DNA of 64,000 nucleotides from Tuctoria greenei (GCA_036927565.1 JAYESD010000004.1:91826942-91890941); one strand, 5' to 3'. Counted from the first letter of the stretch, positions 19,273 through 30,494 are shown. The notes: a model not told the origin generated them from the sequence alone. Translations and numbers: made by a program.

Positions 19273-21558
19273 ATGGCCGGAGTGGTGTTTGAAGAGGTGT
19301 CGACCAATGATTCTCAACCGACACGTGAGGAGACAATGGCTTATCAAGACAAGCCAACGGATGATGAGGAGACCCGCCAGCTCAAGGCGAAGCTCCGGGA
19401 GAAGCTGAAGATTGCTGTGGTTGAGCCGTCAAGCTCATCAAGCGGTGGCGGCGGGGTCAACTACAACCGACAAGGGTTCAACTATGAACGCCTTGCCGCC
19501 AACAACCACTATCTCTCCATCCCATTGGGGAAACCTCCTCAATTCGATGGAACCGACTACGGGATGTGGAAGCACAACATGAAGATCCACCTCGTGTCAC
19601 TCAATCCGGCATTGTGGCAAATTGTCATGACCGGGGTGGAGATCCCAAAGGATGAGGACAACATCACGCAAGAACAAGCCATCCTCATCCACCGCAACGC
19701 TCAAGCTGCGGGTGTGATCATCTCATCCCTCTCAAGAGATGAGTTCAACCGCGTCGATGGTCTTGAGGTGGCCAAAGATATATGGGACACCCTCAAGACG
19801 GCGCATGAGGGAAATCGGGTGGTCAAGGAGGCCAAGATCGAGCTCATCGAAGGAGAGCTTGGGAGGTTCGCCATCATGGATGGTGAATCCCCCCAAGACA
19901 TGTACAACCGATTGAAGATTCTCATCAACAAAAGCCGATCATATGGCTGCACCAAGTGGACCAACCACGAGGTTGTGAAGAGGATGATCTGGGCATTCAT
20001 GCCTAGGAACGTCGCTCTTTGCTCCATGATTCGAGAAAGCCCGGGGTTCACTCAAATGACCCCGGAGGAGGTCCTTGGTAGGATCATCAACCACGAGATC
20101 ATGGAGAAGGAGGCGCTCTTTTACAACGACCTTCAAAAGTTCACCGCCTCCAAGATGAAGAATGTTGCACTTAAGGCAACACCCTCTTCAAAGGAGCAAG
20201 AGGAAAGCGATGAGGAGAGCCTCGACACCGATGACGAAGAGGCCTTATTCATCAACAAATTCAAGAGGATGATGAGGAGGAAGAAAGGCGGATACAACCA
20301 TGAAGGCAAGGGGAAGGAAAGAGCAAGGCCCAAATCAAAAAGGGCTTGCTACAATTGTGGCGAGTACGGCCACTTCATTGCTGATTGCCCCCATGAAGAA
20401 GTGAAGAAGAAGAAGGAGGGCAAGCCTCAAGAGAAGAAATTCTTCAGGAAGAAGAGGCCCTCCGGACAAGCACACTTGGGCAAGGAGTGGGACTCTAACG
20501 ATGAGTCCTCCTCCGAAGAAGAAGAGGAGAAGATGGCTACCATAGCCATCGGGAGGAGCTCCAAGGGAAGCAAGCTCTTCCCCAACCTCAACAACGACTA
20601 CAAACCAACTTGCCTTATGGCAAAGGAGGGAAGGAGAAAGGTAACATCTCACTCCTCCTCCTCCATTTCCTCTCATGATGAATTTGATAGCGCTAGTGAA
20701 AATGAGCACATGTTTAAGGACATAAGCAAAAGCACCCTGCGTAGGATGAAGTTGCTTATGGATGAGATCTTTGAGAAGGAGGATCTCATCAACAGACAAG
20801 AGGACATGCTCATCCTTGAGAAGGAGAGATGTCAAGAGCTTAATGAGCTCCTTGAGCTTGAAATAGAGAAGAGCAAGGCATTGGAACACGAACTTGCTCT
20901 AAGTAAGAAAACGTGTTCAAGTCTTGAGGAGAACTCAATTGAGCTCAAGGATGAACTTGGGAACTTGACAAAAGTTAACAAGATCCTTGAGACTCAAATT
21001 GAGTCCCTTAAGAACAATGTAGCCTCTTCCTCCAAGAGCTCAACCTCCTGAAAGGCCTCATCCAATGCAACTCCGCCTTGCAAGTGCTCTAACTTAATCC
21101 TTAAGCTTAAGGATGAACTCAACTTAGCGCAGGGCAAGCAAGCACCTAAGGGTGCCATCTTTGACAAGGAGAAGGTGGCGTATGCACGAAGTGCATACAC
21201 CAACACAAGACCTCCTCATGTCAAGGATGGTTTTGGCTATACTAGAGGTGGAAGACATAATGCCAAAACCTCCAAGTATGGCAAAGACATGATTGTCTTT
21301 GTTAAGGGGAGTTCATCCATAACTAAAATTGAAAAGAACTCACCCTCTAGCAACAAAATGCCTAAATCTGAACCGCATCCTCTATTCCATGATTTTGATG
21401 CATCTTATGTGCTTATGAGGAACAAATATGGCAAGGTGTTTGCTAGATATGTTGGGCCACTTCGCAAGAGCCCCAACCCTTGCGTGTGGGTGCCCAAATG
21501 CCTAAGCACTAACGTGAAAGGACCCAACTCCGCTTGGGTACCTAAAAGGAAGGCATAA
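19273..21558 (+). CDS. gag: E3 gag, interrupted by one in-frame stop
   Basis: Starts at MAGVVFEEVSTNDSQ, the first ATG after the primer site. Residues 80-290 are the copia UBN2-type gag core (GKPPQFDGTDYGMWKHNM, DIWDTLKTAHEGN). A CCHC knuckle, CYNCGEYGHFIADC, starts at residue 359, followed by Lys-rich and Glu/Ser-rich stretches and a coiled coil (about residues 480-585). A TGA at 21049-21051 stops translation after 592 residues, but the same frame stays open with gag-like sequence to TAA at 21556-21558, ending in WVPKRKA, the same motif that ends E4 gag (WVPKVKN). The TGA is therefore probably a mutation. Unlike E1 and E4, no second knuckle is seen. Confidence 0.9.
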
Positions 21559-21598
21559 ATTTGTTTTGTAGGCTTACTCCTCCGGCGGATCGAAATGG

Positions 21599-21967
21599 GT
21601 GTTGGATAGTGGATGTACCAACCACATGACCGGAGAGAGGAGCATGTTCATAGAGTATGAGGAGAACGAGGACCCAAGCGAAAGAATCTTCTTTGGGGAT
21701 AATAGCCAAGGGAAAATCCTTGGCTCTGGTAAAATTGATATCTCCTCTTCACATACTTTATCTAATGTTTTGCATGTTGATTCCCTATACTATAATCTCC
21801 TATCCATATCACAACTGTGTGATAAAGGATATAAATGTGTTTTTACTAGTGAGGGTGTGAACGTTCTTAGAGAGGGTAATGACTCGATAGCCTTTAAGGG
21901 AGTGCTCAAGGGAAAGCTCTATCTTGTGGACTTTACCAGGATAAGGCTCAACTTGACACATGCTTAA
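21599..21967 (+). pseudogene. pol: E3 protease region
   Basis: Encodes the aspartic protease motif LDSGCTNHMTGERSMF preceded by SSGGSKW, in the +1 frame relative to gag. It runs to VDFTRIRLNLTHA and stops at 21965-21967. The following pol frame carries the natural continuation, so a single-base deletion near 21940 has broken the polyprotein. The gag-to-pol frame change right after the conserved WVPK end of gag may be real programmed frameshifting or decay. Confidence 0.82.
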
Positions 21968-24807
21968 TGGCGAAAGCCAACATGGGATGGCTTTGGCATA
22001 GAAGGCTAGCCCATGTTGGAATGAGGAACCTTCAAAAGCTCCTTAAGGGAGAGCATGTTCGTGGCCTAAAGGATGTGGTATTTGAAAAGGATAGGCCATG
22101 TAGTGCGTGCCAAGCGGGAAAGCAAGTAGGAGCTCAACACCCCTCTAAGAATGTCATGACGACAACTAGACCTTTGGAGTTACTCCATATGGATCTTTTT
22201 GGCCCCATTGCTTATATTAGCATTGGTGGCAACAAGTATGGTCTAGTCATCGTTGAGGACTTCTCTAGATATACTTGGGTGTTCTTCTTGCATGATAAGA
22301 GTGAAACCCCCGGTGTCCTCAAGAAATTCCTAAGGAGAGCTCAAAATGATTTCAACTTAAGGATAAAGGCTATAAGGAGTGACAATGGCACCGAATTTAA
22401 GAACATGCAAGTAGAAGAGTTCCTAGATGAGGAGGGCATCAAGCATGAGTTTTCCGCTCCCTATTCTCCTCAACAAAATGGAATTGCCGAAAGAAAGAAT
22501 AGGATGCTTATTGAGATGTCAAGGACGATGCTAGATGAGTACAAAACATCGGACCGGTTTTGGGCGGAAGCGGTTAACACCGCTTGCCACGCCGTAAACC
22601 GATTGTACCTTCATCGCGTCCTCAAGAAGACTCCTTATGAGCTTCTCGTTGGTAAGAAACCCAATGTTTCTTACTTTCGTGTCTTTGGTAGCAAGTGTTA
22701 TATCCTCAACAAGAAGCCTAGAACTTCGAAGTTTGCTTCAAAGTCCGATGAGGGTTTCTTGATTGGATATGACTCAAACACACATGTGTACTGTGTGTTC
22801 AACAAATCCTCCGGAATTGTTGAAATAGCACGTGACGTGGTGTTTGATGAAACCAATGGCTCTCAAGTGGAGCAAGTTGATCAACATGCCATTGATAAAG
22901 AGGAACCTCCACTAGAAGCTCTAAGGAGAATGGCACTTGGAGATGTTCGCCCACAAGAACCATCTCAAAGCCCAAGTGACCATCCTCACTATGAAGTAGG
23001 TCAAACCCCCATTGGACAAGTTGGAGATCCACTAGATGCTCCCCAAAGTTATAATGGGAATGAAGATCAAGGGGGAGGCATGGATCAAGGGGGAGACCAA
23101 AGTGAAGAAGATGAAGCAAGTGATTCAAGAGCTCAACCTCCGCATCCTCGTGTTCATCAAAGTGTTCAACGGGATCATCCCGTTGACAACATTCTAGGAG
23201 ATATCACAAAAGGAGTAACAACACGTTCACGTGTTGCAAACTTTTGTGAGCATTTCTCCTTTGTCTCATCCTTGGAACCCCATAAGGTTGAAGGTGCCTT
23301 AAGAGATCCGGATTGGGTAGTTGCCATGCAAGAGGAGCTCAATAACTTTCAAAGAAACAAGGTTTGGGAGCTTGTCAAGCGCCCACAAGCTAATGTTGTT
23401 GGAACCAAGTGGGTGTTCCGCAACAAACAAGATGAGCATGGCGTGGTAACTAGGAACAAGGCACGACTTGTGGCAAAAGGGTACTCACAAGTTGAAGGAT
23501 TGGATTTTGATGAGACATTTGCCCCCGTAGCTAGGCTTGAGTCAATTCGGATATTACTAGCCTTTGCTACTCATCATGACTTCAAGCTCTACCAAATGGA
23601 TGTTAAGAGTGCATTCCTTAATGGCCCAATCAAGGAAGAAGTTTATGTAGAGCAACCTCCGGGGTTTGAAGACCAAGACTATCCTAACCATGTTTACAAA
23701 TTGCGAAAGGCTCTTTATGGCCTCAAGCAAGCTCCTAGAGCTTGGTATGAGTGCCTAAGAGACTTTCTAGTTGAAAATGGTTTTAGGATAGGCAAAGCGG
23801 ATTATACCCTTTTCACAAAGCACTTCAACGAGGATCTTTTTGTGTACCAAATATATGTGGATGACATCATATTTGGTTCCACAAATAAGGTGTTTTGTGA
23901 TGAGTTCTCCAAGATAATGACGGAGAGGTTTGAAATGTCCATGATGGGTGAGTTGAAGTTCTTTCTAGGATTTCAAGTGAAACAACTCAAAGAAGGGACG
24001 TTCATAAGTCAAACTAAGTATACACAAGATATTCTAAGGAAGTTTGACATGGATAAGGCAAAACCCATCAAAACCCCTATGGGAACAAATGGACACCTAG
24101 ACCTAAATGAGGACGGTCCAAGTGTGGATCAAAAGTTATATAGGTCTATGATTGGTTCACTTCTCTATCTTTGTGCATCTAGGCCCGATATCATGCTAAG
24201 TGTGTGTATGTGTGCACGCTTTCAAGCGGCACCTAAAGCTTGTCATTTGACCGCCGTTAAAAGGATCTTGAGATATCTAGTACACACACCTTCCCTAGGA
24301 CTTTGGTACCCCAAAGGATCTAAGTTTAACCTCATTGGATATTCCAATGCGGACTATGCGGGGTGCAAAGTTGATAGGAAGAGCACATCGGGTACATGCC
24401 AATTCTTGGGTCGATCTCTAGTGTCTTGGTCCTCCAAGAAGCAAAACTCTATTGCTCTCTCCACCGCCGAAGCGGAATATGTTGCAGCCGGAAGTTGTTG
24501 TGCACAACTTCTTTGGATGCGACAAACCCTTAGGGATTATGGGATTAACTTGCGCAACATTCCACTCTTGTGTGACAACGAGAGTGCCATAAAGATAGCC
24601 CATAATACGGTGGAGCACTCTAGGACCAAGCACATAGACATACGACATCACTTCTTGAGAGACCACTCAATGAAGGGAGATATTGTGATTTCTCATGTGA
24701 GGACGGAACATCAACTTGCGGATATCTTCACCAAGCCTCTTGATGAGAAGTATTTCTGTGAGCTAAGAAGTGAGCTCAACATTTTGGATTCTAGGAATGT
24801 GGCTTAA
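21967..24807 (+). CDS. pol: E3 pol: integrase, reverse transcriptase, RNase H
   Basis: An open frame of 946 codons. Residues 1-60 are the zinc-binding pre-integrase domain (WHRRLAHVG, CSACQAGK). The integrase core has HMDLFGP near residue 76, IRSDNGTEF and PQQNGIAERKNR (D,D35E). A divergent linker (about 300-440) is rich in Gln, Pro and Asp. Reverse transcriptase starts at NKVWELVKRPQ and has YQMDVKSAFLNG and an intact YVDDIIFGS box near residue 630. RNase H has RKSTSGTCQFLG, STAEAEYVAAG and CDNESAIKIA. It ends LADIFTKPLDEKYF...NVA. All catalytic motifs are present, but expression is cut off by the frameshift upstream. Confidence 0.95.
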   Translation: MAKANMGWLWHRRLAHVGMRNLQKLLKGEHVRGLKDVVFEKDRPCSACQAGKQVGAQHPSKNVMTTTRPLELLHMDLFGPIAYISIGGNKYGLVIVEDFSRYTWVFFLHDKSETPGVLKKFLRRAQNDFNLRIKAIRSDNGTEFKNMQVEEFLDEEGIKHEFSAPYSPQQNGIAERKNRMLIEMSRTMLDEYKTSDRFWAEAVNTACHAVNRLYLHRVLKKTPYELLVGKKPNVSYFRVFGSKCYILNKKPRTSKFASKSDEGFLIGYDSNTHVYCVFNKSSGIVEIARDVVFDETNGSQVEQVDQHAIDKEEPPLEALRRMALGDVRPQEPSQSPSDHPHYEVGQTPIGQVGDPLDAPQSYNGNEDQGGGMDQGGDQSEEDEASDSRAQPPHPRVHQSVQRDHPVDNILGDITKGVTTRSRVANFCEHFSFVSSLEPHKVEGALRDPDWVVAMQEELNNFQRNKVWELVKRPQANVVGTKWVFRNKQDEHGVVTRNKARLVAKGYSQVEGLDFDETFAPVARLESIRILLAFATHHDFKLYQMDVKSAFLNGPIKEEVYVEQPPGFEDQDYPNHVYKLRKALYGLKQAPRAWYECLRDFLVENGFRIGKADYTLFTKHFNEDLFVYQIYVDDIIFGSTNKVFCDEFSKIMTERFEMSMMGELKFFLGFQVKQLKEGTFISQTKYTQDILRKFDMDKAKPIKTPMGTNGHLDLNEDGPSVDQKLYRSMIGSLLYLCASRPDIMLSVCMCARFQAAPKACHLTAVKRILRYLVHTPSLGLWYPKGSKFNLIGYSNADYAGCKVDRKSTSGTCQFLGRSLVSWSSKKQNSIALSTAEAEYVAAGSCCAQLLWMRQTLRDYGINLRNIPLLCDNESAIKIAHNTVEHSRTKHIDIRHHFLRDHSMKGDIVISHVRTEHQLADIFTKPLDEKYFCELRSELNILDSRNVA

Positions 24808-25648
24808 ACCACATTCCTCATATATTTTGAGCTATATTTCGAAAAACTCTTCTCTATCTTGATTTCTCTTCAAAAACTCCTTAAGAAAACCTTTTCTTAG
24901 AAATTGATCATGAATTTATCATACTTTACCTCAACAACCATGTTTGTATTGCTTGTTGTCCAAAAGAACTGATAGTTGGAGGGCAAAGCTCAAAAATATT
25001 GTTTTTCAGCCCAGTCGGACCGGACTAGTCCGCCCCTGTTGACGGACAAGTCCGGGTCCAGACTAGTCCGCGGCTGGTCCGCACATCGGACTAGTCCGCC
25101 AGGGCACCGGACTAGTCCGGCCCTTGGGGACTTAAACCCCAGGGGCGGCTCAGACCCCTCCTCTCTCCTCTCACTCCCACTTCTCACTCTCACGCACGCT
25201 AGAAACCGCCTCCTTTGACAATTTTTCGTTCCAACCACCAAATCTCGATTTCAATCCGTGCATTGGAGTCTTTGGGAGTGAGGGATCGTTTCCCCGCGCT
25301 CCACCTTTGCGATCCATCGTCGATTTCGTCGATTCTCGCGGATTTGAGAAGGTATTTCCTCTCTTTCAAAAACTTTCCCCATTCTTGATTCTTGAGGTTT
25401 TTGATAGGAACACCTTCATTGATGTTGCTCCATATACCCTTGTGATCATAGCCTAGGAGTATTGCGCGCTGATTTGAAGATTTTTTGATGAATCGATTAG
25501 GGTTAGGGTTTATCCTGCGCAACCCAGACTAGTCCGCCCCTGGGGTGGACAAGTCCGGTTTGCACAGAGCAAACCCTGGTCCTAGTCTTCTCTCGAGATT
25601 TCTTCCGCAACGCTCCCTCTCCTTGGACTCATACCTTCTTTTCTCTGT
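24808..25648 (+). promoter_or_regulatory. E3 pol-to-env-like spacer with palindromes, TATA-like box and pyrimidine-rich leader
   Basis: Three perfect and several near-perfect CGGACTAGTCCG palindromes lie at 25018-25120, and another near copy at 25527. They are the same motif as in the LTR U3. Directly after them come CTTAAACCCC (25131-25140) and a C/T-rich run (25155-25200) that looks like a plant leader. The order mirrors the LTR promoter. Whether it drives a separate transcript for the third ORF is inferred only. Confidence 0.5.
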
Positions 25649-25663
25649 ATGTTCCACAGCATG

Positions 25664-27067
25664 TCGAACTCAGAGTGTTCCCCTTCTCGTCTCAACCCCG
25701 CGGGCGAGGAAGAACGCCCTGAGACCTATTGGGGCCGCACTGAGGAGAGAGGTGCTGAAGTGCCCCGGGAGGGCCGCACCAAAGCTCAGATCATCGAGGC
25801 AAGGACAAAGGCTGCCCTCATTAAGGTGCAGAAAGAAATGGAAGAAAGGCGGCTGAAGGCACTTGAAGCCTCCAAAGTAGCTGCAACCATCTACAATGAA
25901 GAAGAAGCCATGGCACGAGCAACTGCAGAATCCCTTAATGAGCTAAGAAAGAAGAAGAGGCAAGACAGGGAGGCTCACAACTCCAGGGCCACTGAGGCCA
26001 ATGCCCCCAAAAGGAAGAAACTCGTCACTTTTGGCGAGAAGGCAAAGGGCAAGGAGCAAGCCCAGAGGGAAGATGAGCCTAGGGTCGAGCATGACCCTAA
26101 GAAAGGAAAGGCTCCGGCTCCAGTCGAGCCGAAGAAGAAAAAGCCTTCTGTCAAGGTGCCAGCCAAGAAGGCACCCGGAGGGGTAGTGATCCGAGAAAAA
26201 TGGAAGGCCCAGGCCGTTGGCCCTCTCGTGATGCACAGTCCAACACGCAACCCAAACCGTCAGCCCAACCTCTCAGCCAACACATTTAAAGGAAAGGGAG
26301 CTGAGAAGGCCAGGAGGCTCAGAGACGAGAATGTCTATAGGTATGAGAGGTCCACCGCCGACCCTCGGTTTTGGTGTGACTTCCATTGCGATTACTATCG
26401 CACAGTCTACCAGGCAATGAAGAAGCCAGTGATCCAGGCTCAATGGGTGGACTGGACCTATATGGCTAAGAAGAAACACGAGGCGTTTGATGCAGTGATC
26501 GAGGCAGCTGAGCGCCACGGGATCAAGGACATTCTTGGATTCAAGTATGATTGGAATGAGGAGGTCATCGTACAGTTCTATACCACAGTTCACTTCCACT
26601 CTCGTGGCGACCGAGCCATCTCTTGGATGACCAACGGTGAGCAGTACTATGCCACCTTCAAGGTCTTTGCTCAGGCTCTTGGTCTGGAGAGTCACCTGGA
26701 CCATGAGATCATTATCTCCAATCTCAAGGCCATGGAAACGGATGACATGATCTATATGTACCCTCCTCACGTCCGCTGTGAAGCTGGATTGGCCAGGAAC
26801 ATCCTCCCTTTCTACAGCATCCTTAACAGGATTCTTAGGAGGATAGTGGCTCCTAAAGAAGGGGATGCAGGGATCATCCAGGGTCACCTCAGGCACCTGT
26901 TGGCTCTCATTGATGGACATGAGATGTTGAACCTAGTGGATTACATCTTTGATGATATCTACAACATCTCACACACACCCAACCGTGCCTGTGGCTATGC
27001 CCCTTACATAATGTGTCTGATCGAGAAGGTGTCCGGGCTCGTGTTTGTGAAGGACACCACTCACTAG
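25664..27067 (+). CDS. E3 env-like third ORF
   Basis: The frame is open from 25649; the ATG at 25661-25663/25664 region (MSNSECSPSRLNP) is the likely start. Residues 25-130 are strongly charged and helical (KAQIIEARTKAALIKVQKEM), then a Lys/Pro-rich basic segment, then a folded-looking domain from about residue 220 (RFWCDFHCDYYRTVYQAMKK through GLVFVKDTTH). The position after pol matches the env-like ORF of SIRE/Maximus elements. I see no signal peptide and no convincing membrane segment, so an envelope role is doubtful; the domain resembles plant 'putative transposon protein' families by memory only. A TAG at 27065-27067 ends it, but the frame continues (next entry). Confidence 0.75.
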   Translation, partial: SNSECSPSRLNPAGEEERPETYWGRTEERGAEVPREGRTKAQIIEARTKAALIKVQKEMEERRLKALEASKVAATIYNEEEAMARATAESLNELRKKKRQDREAHNSRATEANAPKRKKLVTFGEKAKGKEQAQREDEPRVEHDPKKGKAPAPVEPKKKKPSVKVPAKKAPGGVVIREKWKAQAVGPLVMHSPTRNPNRQPNLSANTFKGKGAEKARRLRDENVYRYERSTADPRFWCDFHCDYYRTVYQAMKKPVIQAQWVDWTYMAKKKHEAFDAVIEAAERHGIKDILGFKYDWNEEVIVQFYTTVHFHSRGDRAISWMTNGEQYYATFKVFAQALGLESHLDHEIIISNLKAMETDDMIYMYPPHVRCEAGLARNILPFYSILNRILRRIVAPKEGDAGIIQGHLRHLLALIDGHEMLNLVDYIFDDIYNISHTPNRACGYAPYIMCLIEKVSGLVFVKDTTH

Positions 27068-27528
27068 CCTCTCCGACCACAGATGCCACCTGCTGTCCCG
27101 ATCCCTCCACGCCGGAAGAATGCGGATCCTCCATCTCAGCTGGAGGAACCTCGTGTTGGAGCCTCTCGCCGTGCCTCTCACTCACCCAGTGGCTCCTCTA
27201 GCAGCGGAGTCCTTAAGTTTCTTCGGTCCATCTTCACCTCGTGCCGCAAAGCCGAGGTGCGAGCTCAGCGGACTTAGAGATACGTGAGGAAGCTCTGCGA
27301 CAAGATGGAGATCCGATGAGTCCTGAGGCCTCCGATGACGAGATCACTCCATACCCCCTTCTCACCCCCGATGAGTTGGCACTCTTGGGTGAGACGGAGG
27401 GTACCTCCGCACCGGGCTCCGACGACGACGACGATGACGATGCCAACTATCATGAGGAAGACGTCGAGGACCCGGAGGCCACGGAGAGCGACTCCCGCGA
27501 CGGCGATAGTGATGAGGACGAGGACTAG
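27068..27528 (+). pseudogene. E3 env-like ORF, C-terminal extension with acidic tail
   Basis: After the TAG, the same frame reads a Pro/Arg/Ser-rich segment to 27277. The sequence then continues in another frame (27241-27528) into an acidic tail with seven Asp in a row, ending EDED and TAG. This looks like one ORF broken by a stop and a frameshift, since E4 has a similarly charged protein at its N-terminus. The tail may alternatively be a separate small ORF. Confidence 0.5.
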
Positions 27529-27992
27529 ATTTTAGGTCCTTGTCCCCCTTCTTTTCCTTTTTGGTGCCTTGGTGCCAAAGGGGGAGAGTTAGGGGGAGTT
27601 AGAGTTAGTCCTTTGTGTGGAGTTTGGGGGAGGTAGTATCTTTTGTGTGGTGTGTTTTTGGCATTTGGACTTAATTTGTAACTTATTCATGCTACTTGGA
27701 TGTTTACATTTGTGCAAGACTTGTTAGTGTTGTTCAATATCAATATAATGTTCTTATTCTCAATCTTATGATTATATTGATGTTCTTTATGTCTTGTCAC
27801 AATTGTTGAGCACATCACGTAGGCACCCCACCATAACGTGTGTGGGTATGAAAGATCTCCTCCACCTCTTTTACATGCTGCATACATTGAGGGGGAGTCA
27901 TTCATACGCACACAAGTTATGAAAACCAAAATTTATACTCTTAATTGTGAAGGACTTGATGTGTTGTCATCAATCACCAAAAAGGGGGAGAT
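27529..27992 (+). other. E3 3' spacer and polypurine tract
   Basis: No gene. Purine tracts AAAGGGGGAGAG (near 27583) and a second one near 27595 resemble the true polypurine tract AAAAAGGGGGAG at 27979-27990, which abuts the 3' LTR. Confidence 0.75.
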
Positions 27993-29521
27993 TGAAAGTG
28001 CATCTAGGTTCCCCGTGGGTTTTGGATGATTGATGACGACAATTAAGTCGCTAATGAGCTCATGTGATCTTAGCACAGGTGTGGACTCGATCGGAGAAGC
28101 AAACCCTCAAAAAGGAAAAGTAAGGAAACGGAGTCGACTCGAAGCGTAGAAACTAGGGTTTCTAGCGTGTTGAGTTAGACTAGCCGTAGAAATAGGAGGG
28201 TGTGTGCGTAAAGTGCAAAGAGATCAAAGTAGGAGCTCAAGAGTGGTGGTTGAGGTAGAAACCCTATTTAAAGTTGAAGTAAGAGTAGTCTGGCAGGAGT
28301 GGCCGGACTAGTCCGCCTTAGGGCCGAACTAGTCCGCTCCTGGCTAGACTAGTCCGTTTTCACATGGACCAAAAGATCCTGTGTGAGATCGGACTAGTCC
28401 GTCCGTGGGCCGGACTAGTCCGTGTTGCCTAGTGCAGAGTGGTTTTGCGACTAAGTCTGGAAGGCCGGACTAGTCCGCCCTTGGGGCCGGACTAGTCCGT
28501 GGTCTCCAGACTAGTCCGTTTTCACACGGAACAAAAGGCTTTGTGTGAGATAGGACTAGTCCGGTGAGGGTCGGACTAGTACGTTGTTGAAGTTACCGTT
28601 TGAATTTGAAGTTTGGCGGGTAGCGTGACGATTGCCGCGCAGTGCGACAGTTGTCAGAGGGGTCAGTGGTCCCCTAGGCCGGACTAGTCCGGGCCTAAGG
28701 CCGAACTAGTCCGCCCTTTTGCTGAGGTCAGCAGTTTGGGCTCGGGACCGCTATAAAAAGGGGACCCCCGGCCTCATTTCAAATACTCTCGAAGCCTAGC
28801 GCCGCCATAGCCAACTTGGAGCACTCTTAAGCCTCTTTCTTGCCTACTTTCCCTCTAAAACTAATTCTTGAGTGGATTAGGGTTTAGTGAGGTGGAGAAG
28901 AGGAAGACATCGCGCTTGTGCTCCCGGTTTGATCTCTTGCACTCATTGAGTCGTTGTGACCTGTGTGTTGAGTGTGTTTCGTTGTGTTGATCATCTTTGT
29001 GGTGTGGGAGCCTCATATTGTGAGAAGCCCCAACGAATCTTGTATTCACACTTTGAGATAGTGGAGAACCAAGTTAGGCCCGTGTGGTAAACTTGGTGAG
29101 GGAAGGGTTATTGAACCCGGTCCTTTGTGGACTCCTCAACGGGGACATAGATTCTTGTGTGGAATCGAACCTCGGGATAAAATCCTTGTGTCTCCGTGTT
29201 CTTCGCATTTTGTTTATCGCATATTTCGTTCTAGGGTTGCTAGTCTTGTCTTGTGCTTCACATTGCTATAATCTAGTTGAAACTTGACTTACTCTTGTGT
29301 TGGTAGTTTCTAAACCTGTCATAAACATATCCTCACCTATAGCCTCGAGAAAATCCCCTTTAAAAACTTGCTAGAAACACTTTTTAGGGTTCTTCACGCA
29401 GGCTAACCGGACTAGTCCGCCCCCAGACCGGACTAGTCCGCCCCCTGTGATTTAACCTCGTTTTATTAAGTCATTTGCAGGTCGATTAGCCTATTCACCC
29501 CCCCCCTCTAGGCAACTTTCA
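27993..29521 (+). repeat. E3 3' LTR
   Basis: Direct repeat of 17686-19223 with few substitutions. TATA box at 28751-28761. It has one extra palindrome at about 28505 and one fewer near 28680 than the 5' LTR, and several palindromes have decayed by single changes (for example CCGAACTAGTCCG near 28326). Confidence 0.97.
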
Positions 29522-29526
29522 CATAG
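29522..29526. repeat. E3 target-site duplication, right copy (CATAG)
   Basis: Exact match to 17681-17685. Confidence 0.97.
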
Positions 29527-30494
29527 TCATCAAACATTGCTTGTGCAAGAGTGATGAGCGTCTTGTTCTTCCTTTCAATGACACCGTTTTGTTGAGGGGT
29601 GTATGTCGCCGAAAACTAATGCTTCACACCTTTACGGTCACACCACCCCCCAATGTTGTAGTTCTTGAATTCGGTGTCGTTGTCACTCCGGACCTTGATG
29701 ATGGGAAGTTGAAATTCCCTTTGAGCGCGGTTGGCGAAGGTCTTGAACACTTCCGGAGTTTCACTCTTGTCACCTAGAAATAAAGTCCAAGCATAGCGAG
29801 AGTAGTCATCAACTATAACAAGACAATAGAGGTTACCGCCAAGGCTTTGATATGTGGACGGTCCGAAGAGGTCCATGTGAAGTAGCTCAAGTGGCTTGGA
29901 GGTTGACACCATTGTCTTCATTGGGTGGTGTGAAGCAACTTGCTTCCCGGCTTGACAAGCGCTACATAGCTTGTTCTTCTCAAAAGTGACATCCTTCACG
30001 CCGGTCACCATCCCAACCTTGAATGACTTCTTGAGTTTGCTCATCCCTATGTGCGCTATGCGTTAGTGCCATAGCCATCCCAAACTTGTCTTAGTGAAAA
30101 GGCAAGTGGTCAAGCTAGCATTCTTGTTGGAGAAGTCCACTTGGTAGAGGTGTCCATGCTGAAATCCTTTGAAGACTATGTCTTGGCTTGTTTCACTACT
30201 CACAACAACATCATTTTTGCTAAATGTGCATGTTAGTCCAAGATCACATAGTTGTGCAATAGAAAGTAAATTAAAACTAAGTGACTTAACGTACAAAACA
30301 TTAGAAATAGATAAGTCATTTGAAATAGCAATTTTATCTAACCCAATTACCATTCCCTTAGATTTATCACCAAAGGTGACTTGTTCATGATTGTCGGGGT
30401 TTTCTATGGTGGTGAACATACCATCATTGTCGGTCATATGTTGAGTGCACCCGCTATTGAGTACCCAATGCTTTCCTCCAGCTTTGTAGTTCAC
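29527..30494 (-). pseudogene. pol: E4 pol, first half: protease and integrase
   Basis: The minus strand encodes the protease motif LNSGCTQHMTDNDGMF (first Asp of DSG replaced by Asn), then GWLWH, an in-frame stop at about 30061, and RIAHIG. Integrase follows with CSACQAGKQ, LLHMDLFGP, RSDNDTEFKN (Gly of DNGTEF changed to Asp) and, after a stop near 29617, YTPQQNGVIERKNK. The frame then runs into the E3 insertion and resumes at 17680. Several active-site changes make it non-functional. Confidence 0.88.

Larger units (their letters stand above)
17686..29521 (+). mobile_element. E3: complete SIRE/Maximus-like Ty1/copia retrotransposon with env-like ORF
   Basis: An 11.8-kb element with LTRs of 1538 and 1529 bp, a perfect 5-bp target duplication, tRNA-Met primer site, gag, pol, a third ORF after pol, and a polypurine tract abutting the 3' LTR. 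The domain order is Ty1/copia. The 946-codon pol block is open throughout, but gag has a stop at 21049-21051 and protease is joined to integrase by a frameshift. The LTRs are nearly identical, so this is a fairly recent insertion. It lies in the integrase gene of E4 in opposite orientation. Confidence 0.97.
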
